The position numbers and the translations under genes were made by a program. 64,000 nt of DNA from Oscillospiraceae bacterium (lineage in GTDB: Bacteria; Bacillota; Clostridia; Oscillospirales; Ruminococcaceae), in assembly GCA_021200775.1 (NCBI GenBank), contig JAJQGB010000004.1, positions 124,001-188,000 on the forward strand, given 5' to 3'. The notes below the pieces were generated by a model. That model did no database searches, was not told the origin of the DNA, and saw nothing but the letters and a program-made list of their open reading frames with translations. This document shows, in pieces, positions 7,825 to 15,763 of this stretch (the stretch's first letter is position 1; each line of letters starts with the position of its first letter).

Positions 7825-10464
7825 GTGAGATATTATTGTGAAGAAAAAGAGACGGTTCTTTCTGAGCTTAATTCTTCCGAAAACGGCTTAAGCTCGGAGG
7901 AAGCCGCAAAACGACTGGAACGTGACGGCAAAAATGTCCTTGCCGCTAAAAAGGGCAAAAGCCTCATAAGAAGGTTCTTAGAAGAGCTCGCCGACCCGAT
8001 GATTATAATCCTTCTGGTTGCGGCTCTGGTCAGTGGAATTTTAGCGGTAGTTCAGAACGACAGCTTTGCCGATGTTATTATCATCCTGTTTGTAGTAATA
8101 GTAAACGCTGTCTTAGGCGTATATCAGGAAAGTAAGGCTGAAAAGGCAATTGATGCCCTGCAGGAGATGTCTGCCGCAACTTCAAAAGTCATGCGTGACG
8201 GCAAGATTACGACTGTCAAGAGTGAAGAGCTTGTAGTTGGAGATATCGTAATCTTGGAAGCAGGAGACGCCGTGCCTGCCGATTTGCGAATCCTGTCAAG
8301 CGCCAGTCTTAAAGCCGAGGAAGCCGCACTTACCGGCGAGTCGGTTCCTGTCAATAAGTTTATAGACATTATAAACCTCAAAGACGGTGAGAAGGATGTT
8401 CTTCTGGGCGACAGAAAGAATATGCTCTATATGGGCAGTACGGTTGTCTATGGAAGAGGAACCGCAGTTGTAACCGCCACCGGCATGGACACCGAAATGG
8501 GCAAGATTGCCGATGCATTGCAAAATGCTGAGGAAGGCGACACTCCTCTTCAGATTAAGCTCAATCAGCTTTCAAAGGTTCTAACCTGGTTGGTTCTAGG
8601 AATTTGTGTAATCGTATTTGCTGTCCAGCTTTTAAGAGCCGGAAGCCTCAGCTTCGAGCTCGTTCTTGATTCGTTCATGATTGCTGTTTCACTTGCTGTT
8701 GCCGCAATTCCTGAGGGACTTGCCGCTGTAGTAACGGTTGTCCTTTCAATAGGCGTTACCAATATGTCAAAGCGAAACGCAATTATCCGTAAGCTTACGG
8801 CTGTTGAAACTTTAGGCTGTGCACAGATAATCTGCTCGGATAAGACCGGTACTCTTACCCAGAACAAGATGACCGTTGTCGATTTCTATGGCGACGAAGA
8901 CAAGAAGATTGCCACGGCTATGGCACTTTGCAGTGACGCTGAACTCATGGAGGACGGTTCAGTCACTGGTGAACCTACCGAAGCCGCACTTGTCGCATGG
9001 GCAAATACTCTCGGCTTGGACAAGCCCACACTGAAGGCTAAGCTTGCACGTTGTGGCGAAGCTCCGTTCGACTCGCAGAGAAAGATGATGTCGACGGTTC
9101 ATTCATCCGAAAGCTCTTATATCCAGTTCACAAAAGGCGCACCCGACATCGTTGTAGATAAGTGCACATTCTATCTCAAAGATGGCAAGCCCGTTCCTAT
9201 GACCGAGGAGCACAAGGCAGAAATACTCGTCGCAAACAAGTCCATGGCTGACAAGGCTTTAAGAGTCCTTGCATGCGCTGAAAGACTCTGGGAGACTATG
9301 CCAACAGACTGTGATGGCTCAAATCTCGAACATGACCTTTGCTTCATCGGACTTTGCGGAATGATTGACCCTGTCCGTCCGGAAGTCAAAGATGCTATTG
9401 AAGAATGTCGTGAAGCCGGAATCAGACCTATTATGATAACCGGCGACCATATCGATACCGCTGTTGCAATCGCAAACGAGCTCGGCATCATGACCCAAGG
9501 CTATAAGGCAGTAACCGGCGCCCAGCTCAATGAGATGGACGACGAAACATTCGCAAAAGAATTCATGAACATCAGCGTCTATGCACGTGTTCAGCCGGAG
9601 CATAAGACAAGAATAGTCAATGCATGGAGAAATGCCGGCTATGTAACCGCTATGACCGGTGACGGTGTAAACGATGCTCCTTCAATCAAGGCGGCAGACA
9701 TTGGCGTCGGAATGGGAATAACCGGAACAGACGTAACAAAGAATGTCGCCGACATGGTTCTTGCGGACGACAACTTCGCAACAATCGTCAATGCCGTAGA
9801 AGAGGGAAGACGAATCTACGACAACATAAGAAAGGCTATCCAGTTCCTGCTGGGTTCCAATATGAGCGAGGTACTCAGTATCTTCTTCGCCACACTCATG
9901 GGCTTTACAATCTTAAAGCCTGTACACCTTCTCTGGATTAACCTCGTAACTGACTGCTTCCCGGCGCTTGCTCTGGGAACGGAAAAGGCAGAGCCTGACA
10001 TCATGAAGCGCAAGCCGCGTGACGCAAAGGCGGGAATCTTCGCAGGCGGCATGGGAATTGACATCGGCTATCAGGGTCTTCTGGTGACGATTCTGGTATT
10101 AGCTTCCTACTTTATCGGCGACTTTATGGAAACCGGTACGTTCTCAATTGCAAACAGCGCAGACGGCACTACAATGGCATTTCTGACAATGTCAATGGCT
10201 GAGATTTTCCATAGTCTGAATATGCGTTCACAGAGAGGCAGTATCTTCAAGCTCGGCTCTCAGAATAAGCTTCTCCTTTTGGCGGCTGTAGCTTCACTTG
10301 TCGCTACAACTCTTGTTTGCGAGATTCCACTCATTGCGAATGCATTTGAGTTCACAAGTGTTGAGCTCAGCGAGTACCTGATTGCGATTGCTCTTGGCTT
10401 CCTCATCATCCCGATGGTTGAGATAGTCAAGTTCTTCCAGCGCAAGTTCGCAAAAGAAAAATAA
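7825..10464 (+). CDS. Cation-transporting P-type ATPase (Ca2+/Mn2+ type)
   Basis: This 879-residue P2-type ATPase has an N-terminal cation ATPase domain, the actuator motif LTGESVPV (about residue 170), PEGL in the fourth membrane helix, the phosphorylated Asp339 in DKTGTLTQNK, and MTGDGVNDAPS in the hinge. The sixth helix carries NLVTDCFPA. The overall form is that of SERCA/PMCA-like calcium pumps, but it follows mntP by 20 bases under a manganese riboswitch. I infer Mn2+ (perhaps also Ca2+) export, as for other yybP-ykoY-controlled ATPases. Translation starts at GTG seven bases after AAAGGAG; no ATG fits. Confidence 0.9.
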   Translation: MRYYCEEKETVLSELNSSENGLSSEEAAKRLERDGKNVLAAKKGKSLIRRFLEELADPMIIILLVAALVSGILAVVQNDSFADVIIILFVVIVNAVLGVYQESKAEKAIDALQEMSAATSKVMRDGKITTVKSEELVVGDIVILEAGDAVPADLRILSSASLKAEEAALTGESVPVNKFIDIINLKDGEKDVLLGDRKNMLYMGSTVVYGRGTAVVTATGMDTEMGKIADALQNAEEGDTPLQIKLNQLSKVLTWLVLGICVIVFAVQLLRAGSLSFELVLDSFMIAVSLAVAAIPEGLAAVVTVVLSIGVTNMSKRNAIIRKLTAVETLGCAQIICSDKTGTLTQNKMTVVDFYGDEDKKIATAMALCSDAELMEDGSVTGEPTEAALVAWANTLGLDKPTLKAKLARCGEAPFDSQRKMMSTVHSSESSYIQFTKGAPDIVVDKCTFYLKDGKPVPMTEEHKAEILVANKSMADKALRVLACAERLWETMPTDCDGSNLEHDLCFIGLCGMIDPVRPEVKDAIEECREAGIRPIMITGDHIDTAVAIANELGIMTQGYKAVTGAQLNEMDDETFAKEFMNISVYARVQPEHKTRIVNAWRNAGYVTAMTGDGVNDAPSIKAADIGVGMGITGTDVTKNVADMVLADDNFATIVNAVEEGRRIYDNIRKAIQFLLGSNMSEVLSIFFATLMGFTILKPVHLLWINLVTDCFPALALGTEKAEPDIMKRKPRDAKAGIFAGGMGIDIGYQGLLVTILVLASYFIGDFMETGTFSIANSADGTTMAFLTMSMAEIFHSLNMRSQRGSIFKLGSQNKLLLLAAVASLVATTLVCEIPLIANAFEFTSVELSEYLIAIALGFLIIPMVEIVKFFQRKFAKEK

Positions 10465-10508
10465 GGCTTGCAATTTTCATTGCAGTACCTTATAATTAGA
10501 CTGTGTCG

Positions 10509-10545
10509 GAAGCCTGCCTGTCTTTTGACCGGCGGGCTTCTCTAA
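10509..10545 (+). terminator. Probable terminator after the P-type ATPase
   Basis: GAAGCCTGCC at 10509-10518 pairs with GGCGGGCTTC at 10531-10540 (one wobble), followed by a weak TCTAATT tail. It is 45 bases past the stop of the ATPase. Confidence 0.5.
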
Positions 10546-10565
10546 TTCAGACTTGGAGGATTATT

Positions 10566-11996
10566 ATGAAAGAGTACATTAAGAGCGCAAACCCTTATAT
10601 GCCGCTTTGGGAGCATGTTCCTGATGGCGAACCGAGAGTTTTCGAGTATAACGGCGAAAAACGTGTTTATGTTTACGGCTCTCACGATACAATGAGAACC
10701 GAGTATTGCGGAAAAGACCAGGTCGTCTGGAGCGCACCTGTAGATGACCTGACAAACTGGACCTGTCACGGCGTCTGCTATGAGTCTACAGATGGAAGCG
10801 TTCTCTACGCTCCCGACGTCGTTCAGAAAGGCGACACCTTCTATCTCTATGCCGCCGAATGTAAGGGTTCAAGAATCATGGTTGCAAGCTCCAAAAATCC
10901 TGCCGGACTATTCACGAACCCAATCAAGACCGATTTGGGCTTCGACCCCGGAATCCTTGTAGATGACGACGGCAAGGTTTATGCATACTGGGGCTTCTGC
11001 GCCTGCTACTGCTGTGAGCTCAACGACGATATGGCTACAATCAAGGACGGCACCTTCCATGCTCACCCGATGGGGCACGCTATGGCTTCCTGGATTAAAG
11101 TTGACGACGGTCACGCTGACCCGGTAGACGCCTTCTTCGAGGCTTCATCTCCGAGAAAGGTAATGGGCAAGTACGTCTATATCTATTCAAAGAGATATTC
11201 GACTCCTGTCCCGGAACTCGGAGTTTTCGGCGAAAACAACGGCTTCCTGTCCTATAAATATAGCGACAGTCCACTTGAAGGTTATGAAATGGGCGGAGAT
11301 ATAAGCTTCAACGGCGGCGAGATTCTCCATAACCCCGACGGAACCGGTGAAATGACCTATCGCTGGGGCAACAACCACGGAAGCATCGCCGAGGTAAACG
11401 GCAAGTGGTACATCTTCTATCATCGCCACACCGGCACCGACGAATTTGCCCGTCAGGCGATGATTGAACCTGTGGATGTCGCAATGGACAAGAGCGGCAA
11501 AATCTACATCGGAGATATAACCTATGTAAATGGCGAGCCTGTTTCTTCAAAGCCTGTTGAGATGACATCTCAGGGCGCTCACATCAACGGCTTGGATGCC
11601 TATAAACTCATCTCCGCCGGCTATGCCTGCCATCTCCGTGGCGGAAGCTCTCAGGCTTACATAAAGCCCGTATACGAGCATGACGACAACATCTCAGCTC
11701 CGATTGTGAACATCACAAACGGCACAGTTGCCGGCTACAGATACATTCAGTTTGGTAGCAGCGCACCGAAGACTGTGACAGTCGAAATAACGGCTTTGCA
11801 GGATGTGATTGTAAACGTCCGCCTCGACACTCACGACGGCAGAATAGTAGCAACTATGAACCTGAAAACAGGGGACACCTCAGCAACTGCTGATCTGACT
11901 GCCGGTATAATCGGCAAACATGCGGTTTACTTCGAGTTTAATTCTGATAGTCCGGAGCTTTTGGCTGAGTTTTCAAGATTCACATTTGACAGATAA
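10566..11996 (+). CDS. Glycoside hydrolase family 43 protein, cytoplasmic
   Basis: The N-terminal ~340 residues resemble GH43 five-bladed propellers, which cleave arabinose or xylose side chains and short xylan oligomers. Asp127 in FDPGILVDDDG and Glu192 in FFEASSPR fit the family's pKa-modulating Asp and general acid Glu. A candidate base Asp lies near residue 20 or in YGSHD. The last ~100 residues look like a beta-sandwich of the CBM6 type. There is no signal peptide, so it would act on imported oligosaccharides. The ATG at 10566 has GGAGGA upstream and is preferred to an in-frame start at 10503 inside the hairpin. No sugar transporter lies next to it. Substrate is unknown. Confidence 0.85.
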   Translation: MKEYIKSANPYMPLWEHVPDGEPRVFEYNGEKRVYVYGSHDTMRTEYCGKDQVVWSAPVDDLTNWTCHGVCYESTDGSVLYAPDVVQKGDTFYLYAAECKGSRIMVASSKNPAGLFTNPIKTDLGFDPGILVDDDGKVYAYWGFCACYCCELNDDMATIKDGTFHAHPMGHAMASWIKVDDGHADPVDAFFEASSPRKVMGKYVYIYSKRYSTPVPELGVFGENNGFLSYKYSDSPLEGYEMGGDISFNGGEILHNPDGTGEMTYRWGNNHGSIAEVNGKWYIFYHRHTGTDEFARQAMIEPVDVAMDKSGKIYIGDITYVNGEPVSSKPVEMTSQGAHINGLDAYKLISAGYACHLRGGSSQAYIKPVYEHDDNISAPIVNITNGTVAGYRYIQFGSSAPKTVTVEITALQDVIVNVRLDTHDGRIVATMNLKTGDTSATADLTAGIIGKHAVYFEFNSDSPELLAEFSRFTFDR

Positions 11997-12001
11997 AGTA
12001 A

Positions 12002-12033
12002 TCCCTCACAGTTTTGCTGTGAGGGAATTTTTT
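12002..12033. terminator. Terminator between GH43 gene and asnB
   Basis: A perfect ten-pair stem, TCCCTCACAG with CTGTGAGGGA around a TTTTG loop, followed by ATTTTTT on the plus strand. Because asnB converges from the other side, it may serve both genes, but the minus-strand tail is poor in T. Confidence 0.85.
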
Positions 12034-12043
12034 AATCTCCGCC

Positions 12044-13864
12044 TCAGAAGTACACTTTATACCAGACCAAGAACGTATAGATAGTCCAAATCTTTCTCGA
12101 ATTGTCGTACTTACCGCTTCTGTGGTCGTCGAGGAGCTGAACAGCTTTCTCGGTATTGAAGAACTTTTTGCCGTTTTCGCTCTCGAATTCGCTTCTGACT
12201 ATGTTATAGTACTTATCCTCTTTAAGCCAGACACGAATCGGAACAGGGAAACCGAGCTTCTTTTTGTCGGCTGTTCTCGGCGGGCAGGCTCTGTGCGCCG
12301 CAAGCCTCATGGCATACTTGGTGTTTTCTTTCGTGACACGATACTTCGTTGGAATCTTCTCGCCGAGAGCCATAACTTCCTTATCAAGGAACGGAACTCG
12401 GAGTTCAAGCGAATTTGCCATGCTCATTCTGTCAGCCTTCAATAGAATATCTCCAGCAAGCCACATGTTGAGGTCAAGGTACTGCATCTTCGTGACGTTG
12501 TCTTTATTAGATACTTTATCATAAAACGGCTTTGTAATCTCCATAGCGTTTGGAGCGTCGGTCTCGACTTTCAGAAGAGCCTTTCTCTCTTTTTCAGAGA
12601 AGATATAGGCGTTTCCTATAAATCTCTCTTCAAGGTCTTTGCCACGCCTTACGAAGAAATTGACTCCTCTGTGCGCCGGCAGATGCTCGCAAATCTTTCC
12701 GATTCCTCGTCTTATGGGGCGGGGAATCTTGTTGTAGATGGCAACGTCATCCGGTTCTTTATAGATGTTGTATCCGCCGAAAATCTCGTCTGCACCTTCG
12801 CCGCTGAGAACTACTTTTACGCTCTCGGAAGCAAGCTTGCAGACAAAGTACAGCGCAACAGCCGCAGGGTCGGCAAGTGGTTCGTCCATGTGATACTGAA
12901 TCTTCGGGAACTCTCCCCAGTATTCATCTGCGGTAATTACCTTTGAGATGTTCTCTTTTCCGATAAATTTCGAGAATTCTTTTGCGTAGCCTATCTCGTT
13001 ATATCTTTCATCCTCGCCGAATCCGACAGTAAATGTCTTGTCAACATTGGCAACCGCCGCAACATAGCTTGAATCTACTCCACTTGAAAGGAAGCTTCCA
13101 ACTTCAACATCTGCAATCTTGTGAGCTTCAACCGAGTCTTTAAAGGTGTCCGAAATCTTATCGACCCATTCATCAAGCGAAGGCTCTTCGTCAGCCTGAA
13201 ACTCAACGCTCCAATATCTCTCAACGCTTAATTTCCCGTTCTTGTACAGGAACGAGTGCGCCGGAGGGAGCCTGTAAACGCCCTTGAAAAAGGTCTCGAC
13301 GCACGGCGAATACTGGAATGTAAGATAGCTTTCGAGAGCCGACTCGTTCAACTCTTTTTTGAAGAGCGGATGAAGAATCAGACTCTTTATTTCCGAACCG
13401 AAGATGAAGCTTCCGCCCATTTCGGTGTAGTAAAGCGGCTTGATTCCGAAATAGTCCCGGGCACCGAAAAGCTCTTTTTTCTTCTTGTCCCAGATTACGA
13501 ACGCAAACATTCCACGAAGCTTATTAAGCATATCCTTGCCCCACTGCTCATAACCATGAACCAGAACCTCGGTGTCGGTGTTCGTCTTGAATTGGTGACC
13601 TTTCATGATAAGTTCTTCTTTGAGCTTCTGATAGTTGTAAATCTCGCCGTTGAAGACGATTACCATCGAGCCATCCTCGTTGTAGATAGGCTGGTCTCCG
13701 CCTGCAAGGTCGATAATCGAAAGCCTGCGGAACCCCAGAGCGATATCATTATCGATATATTCTCCATCAGAATCTGGTCCACGGTGCTTGATGGAGTCCA
13801 TCTGTTTTTCCAGAACTGTTTTTGCGTCCTGAATGGTGTTTGTAAAGCCCACAAAGCCGCACAT
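12044..13864 (-). CDS. asnB: Asparagine synthase (glutamine-hydrolysing)
   Basis: AsnB makes asparagine from aspartate, ATP and glutamine. This 606-residue protein has the N-terminal nucleophile glutaminase domain (MCGFVGF with the catalytic Cys2 exposed after Met removal, then HRGPDS and FNGEIYN) and a C-terminal synthetase domain with the pyrophosphatase loop SSGVDSS (about residue 260) and SGEGADE. The length is typical. AAAGGAGG lies just upstream of the ATG. It is a single-gene minus-strand unit with its own promoter. Confidence 0.95.
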   Translation of the reverse strand: MCGFVGFTNTIQDAKTVLEKQMDSIKHRGPDSDGEYIDNDIALGFRRLSIIDLAGGDQPIYNEDGSMVIVFNGEIYNYQKLKEELIMKGHQFKTNTDTEVLVHGYEQWGKDMLNKLRGMFAFVIWDKKKKELFGARDYFGIKPLYYTEMGGSFIFGSEIKSLILHPLFKKELNESALESYLTFQYSPCVETFFKGVYRLPPAHSFLYKNGKLSVERYWSVEFQADEEPSLDEWVDKISDTFKDSVEAHKIADVEVGSFLSSGVDSSYVAAVANVDKTFTVGFGEDERYNEIGYAKEFSKFIGKENISKVITADEYWGEFPKIQYHMDEPLADPAAVALYFVCKLASESVKVVLSGEGADEIFGGYNIYKEPDDVAIYNKIPRPIRRGIGKICEHLPAHRGVNFFVRRGKDLEERFIGNAYIFSEKERKALLKVETDAPNAMEITKPFYDKVSNKDNVTKMQYLDLNMWLAGDILLKADRMSMANSLELRVPFLDKEVMALGEKIPTKYRVTKENTKYAMRLAAHRACPPRTADKKKLGFPVPIRVWLKEDKYYNIVRSEFESENGKKFFNTEKAVQLLDDHRSGKYDNSRKIWTIYTFLVWYKVYF

Positions 13865-13926
13865 ACTGTCATCCTCCTTTGTTGAAAAGCTGTAAAACGA
13901 TTATTACAGCCGAAACTATATAAAGT

Positions 13927-13955
13927 ATTATAGACGATTTCCTCACAATTTTCAA
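13927..13955 (-). promoter_or_regulatory. Promoter of asnB
   Basis: On the minus strand, TTGAAA (13950-13955) and TATAAT (13927-13932) are separated by 17 bases. The 5' leader then holds an inverted repeat, GCTGTAA at 13889-13895 with TTACAGC at 13904-13910, about 25 bases before the start codon. Confidence 0.6.
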
Positions 13956-14015
13956 GCCCATATCCCGAAATATGGTTACAAGCGGGTTACAAATAATGAA
14001 AATTCGCAAAATTCC

Positions 14016-14044
14016 TTGAAAGTTGCGCTTTTTTGCTATATAAT
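14016..14044 (+). promoter_or_regulatory. Promoter of SGNH hydrolase operon
   Basis: TTGAAA at 14016-14021 and TATAAT at 14039-14044 with a 17-base spacer, about 35 bases before the ATG. Confidence 0.65.
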
Positions 14045-14079
14045 AAGTTCTAGAAAGCGTATAAAAAGGAGCTAACTCC

Positions 14080-14952
14080 ATGGCAAATGTATCAAGAACC
14101 AAAAAGCCTTTGAAAGTGAGATATAATTTCGGAATCGTCCTTCTGGGCATTATCATAATTTTCGGATTGGTCTTTTACAGATATATGAAGAATACAACTC
14201 TTGAAGAAGTGCTGTCTGAGGACAGGGAGATATATGTCCCGTCGTTCGCATCACTTTTAGGCAATGATGACGACGAGGAAGAGGAAAACGCTGTAGTCAG
14301 CACAAATACTGATTCAGAATCAGAAGATTCCGAACCTTCTGAGATAATAAATCCTGTTCCGGAGAGTGAAGCTGTGTCAAGCGATTACCTTGACAGCTGT
14401 GTTTTCATCGGCGATTCGATAACATATGGGTTGTCATCATATGGTCTGGTTTCTTCATCCAATGTCTACGCCAGCGTTTCTATGAGCATTGCAAAGATAG
14501 AGACTGAGGAAATCGAGACTCAATACGGCACGATGACCGTTATAGAAGCCTTGAAGGAGAGCAAACCGGAGAATATCTACGTAATGCTTGGCACGAACGG
14601 TGCGGCGTGGCTTTCGGTTGATGACATGTACAGCTATTTCACGTCGTTCATGAAAAAGCTGATGAACGCCTGCCCGGATTCGGAAATTTATATTATCTCC
14701 GTCCCGCCGGTGACTTCCGATAAAGAAACCTCCGTCGAAACACCGATTCTTAACAGCGATTTGGGCAGCTTCAACGAGCTTCTCCTGGAATACGCCAACG
14801 AGAAATCCATACACTATCTTGATATCAACTCATATCTGAAGGACGGAGGAAGCTCGCTACCAACATCATATGCTGAGAATGATGGCGTACATCTGAAATA
14901 CTCGACTTATGAACTCTTCATCGATTACATATTGAAACACGTTGCAGATTAA
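14080..14952 (+). CDS. Membrane-anchored SGNH/GDSL hydrolase
   Basis: This 290-residue protein has a short basic N-terminus and one membrane helix (about residues 20-36). An acidic, Ser-rich linker of ~70 residues follows, then an extracellular SGNH hydrolase domain. Block I FIGDSITYG carries the nucleophilic Ser, LGTNG gives the block III Asn, and the terminal NDGVHL gives the Asp-His pair. Such surface SGNH proteins remove or transfer acyl groups on cell-wall glycans. Its true substrate is unknown. It is followed after 11 bases by a DUF4358 lipoprotein, a partner often seen beside surface O-acylation genes. AAAAGGAG lies upstream of the ATG. Confidence 0.82.
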   Translation: MANVSRTKKPLKVRYNFGIVLLGIIIIFGLVFYRYMKNTTLEEVLSEDREIYVPSFASLLGNDDDEEEENAVVSTNTDSESEDSEPSEIINPVPESEAVSSDYLDSCVFIGDSITYGLSSYGLVSSSNVYASVSMSIAKIETEEIETQYGTMTVIEALKESKPENIYVMLGTNGAAWLSVDDMYSYFTSFMKKLMNACPDSEIYIISVPPVTSDKETSVETPILNSDLGSFNELLLEYANEKSIHYLDINSYLKDGGSSLPTSYAENDGVHLKYSTYELFIDYILKHVAD

Positions 14953-14963
14953 GGAGAAGTAAA

Positions 14964-15434
14964 ATGAAAAAAATCGGAATATTATGCGCACTGACAGCCG
15001 TTTTGACACTGTTTTCCGCTTGCGGAAGCGCTCTTCCTTCGCCCGACGCCACAGAACTGGCGACTGAAATTATTGAAACGCTTGGCGAGACGGAAAGCTT
15101 TGCACTTGCCGACAGCGAAACTGTAGATATTGTATTCGGTTGCAACAGTTCAGTTTACGAAGATTACTGCGTCATGTATTCAACGGAGGACATTTCGGCA
15201 GATATAATTGCAATTTTCAAGTCGCCTGACGACGATACTCAGGACGCAACAGAAGAAATGCTTGAAGAATTTTTGGAGTCGAGGCTCAACGACTTCAAGG
15301 GCTATGCTCCACTCGAAGTCCAGAAAATCGAGAATACCAAACTCATAACCTATGGAAGCTATGATATTCTGATTATAATCTCAGATTTTGACTCGGCAAA
15401 AAGCGTTGTGGACAGCGCATTTGCGACTGTATAA
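14964..15434 (+). CDS. DUF4358-type lipoprotein
   Basis: A 156-residue predicted lipoprotein. It has a short basic signal (MKKIGILCALTAVLTLF) and then the lipobox SAC with the cysteine near residue 20. The exported part is a small alpha/beta domain matching what I recall of the DUF4358 family, whose biochemical role is not established. AAGGAG lies seven bases before the ATG. It would be lipidated by Lgt (4674). Transcription continues from the SGNH hydrolase gene and probably ends at the hairpin at 15499. Confidence 0.7.
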   Translation: MKKIGILCALTAVLTLFSACGSALPSPDATELATEIIETLGETESFALADSETVDIVFGCNSSVYEDYCVMYSTEDISADIIAIFKSPDDDTQDATEEMLEEFLESRLNDFKGYAPLEVQKIENTKLITYGSYDILIIISDFDSAKSVVDSAFATV

Positions 15435-15498
15435 AGGAACAATACTTTACGGCACGTTTTCACAGATTTCTCTAAATCGGTTTTTAACTTTACAGCGG

Positions 15499-15531
15499 TG
15501 CGTCGGAATTTTCCTATCCGACGCATTTGTT
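15499..15531 (+). terminator. Terminator after the DUF4358 lipoprotein
   Basis: TGCGTCGGA at 15499-15507 pairs perfectly with TCCGACGCA at 15517-15525 and is followed by TTTGTT. Confidence 0.75.
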
Positions 15532-15644
15532 AAGCTTCAAGCCTTGCTTGACATAATACACAAAATGTGAGGAAAAATATTTTGTATTTTTGTCTTGACA
15601 ACTGTGCCAAGATACCATATACTTGACTTACTGACACGTCAAGC

Positions 15645-15658
15645 CCAATATGTTGTGT
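15645..15658 (+). promoter_or_regulatory. Possible NrdR box upstream of nrdD
   Basis: Read on the minus strand this is ACACAACATATTGG, which differs from an idealised NrdR box (ACACAATATATTGT) at two positions. It lies about 105 bases before nrdD, where an NrdR repressor site would be expected. A second, poorer AT-rich candidate is near 15568-15581. An inverted repeat CTTGAC/GTCAAG lies at about 15622-15643. The rest of the 330-base gap shows nothing I can name. Confidence 0.3.
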
Positions 15659-15763
15659 TCGACAGCTTTCGCAACAACAACATCTACCGGTTTAAAATAT
15701 ATCGCTTAAACCTGATTTGAGATGACCACTGATGCAGAATATACCCATAGCGGAGGAAGAACA

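Noticed and set aside
13256-13885. Plus-strand ORF of 209 codons opposite asnB
   Set aside because: It lies wholly antisense to a strongly conserved gene, has no ribosome site and resembles no family.
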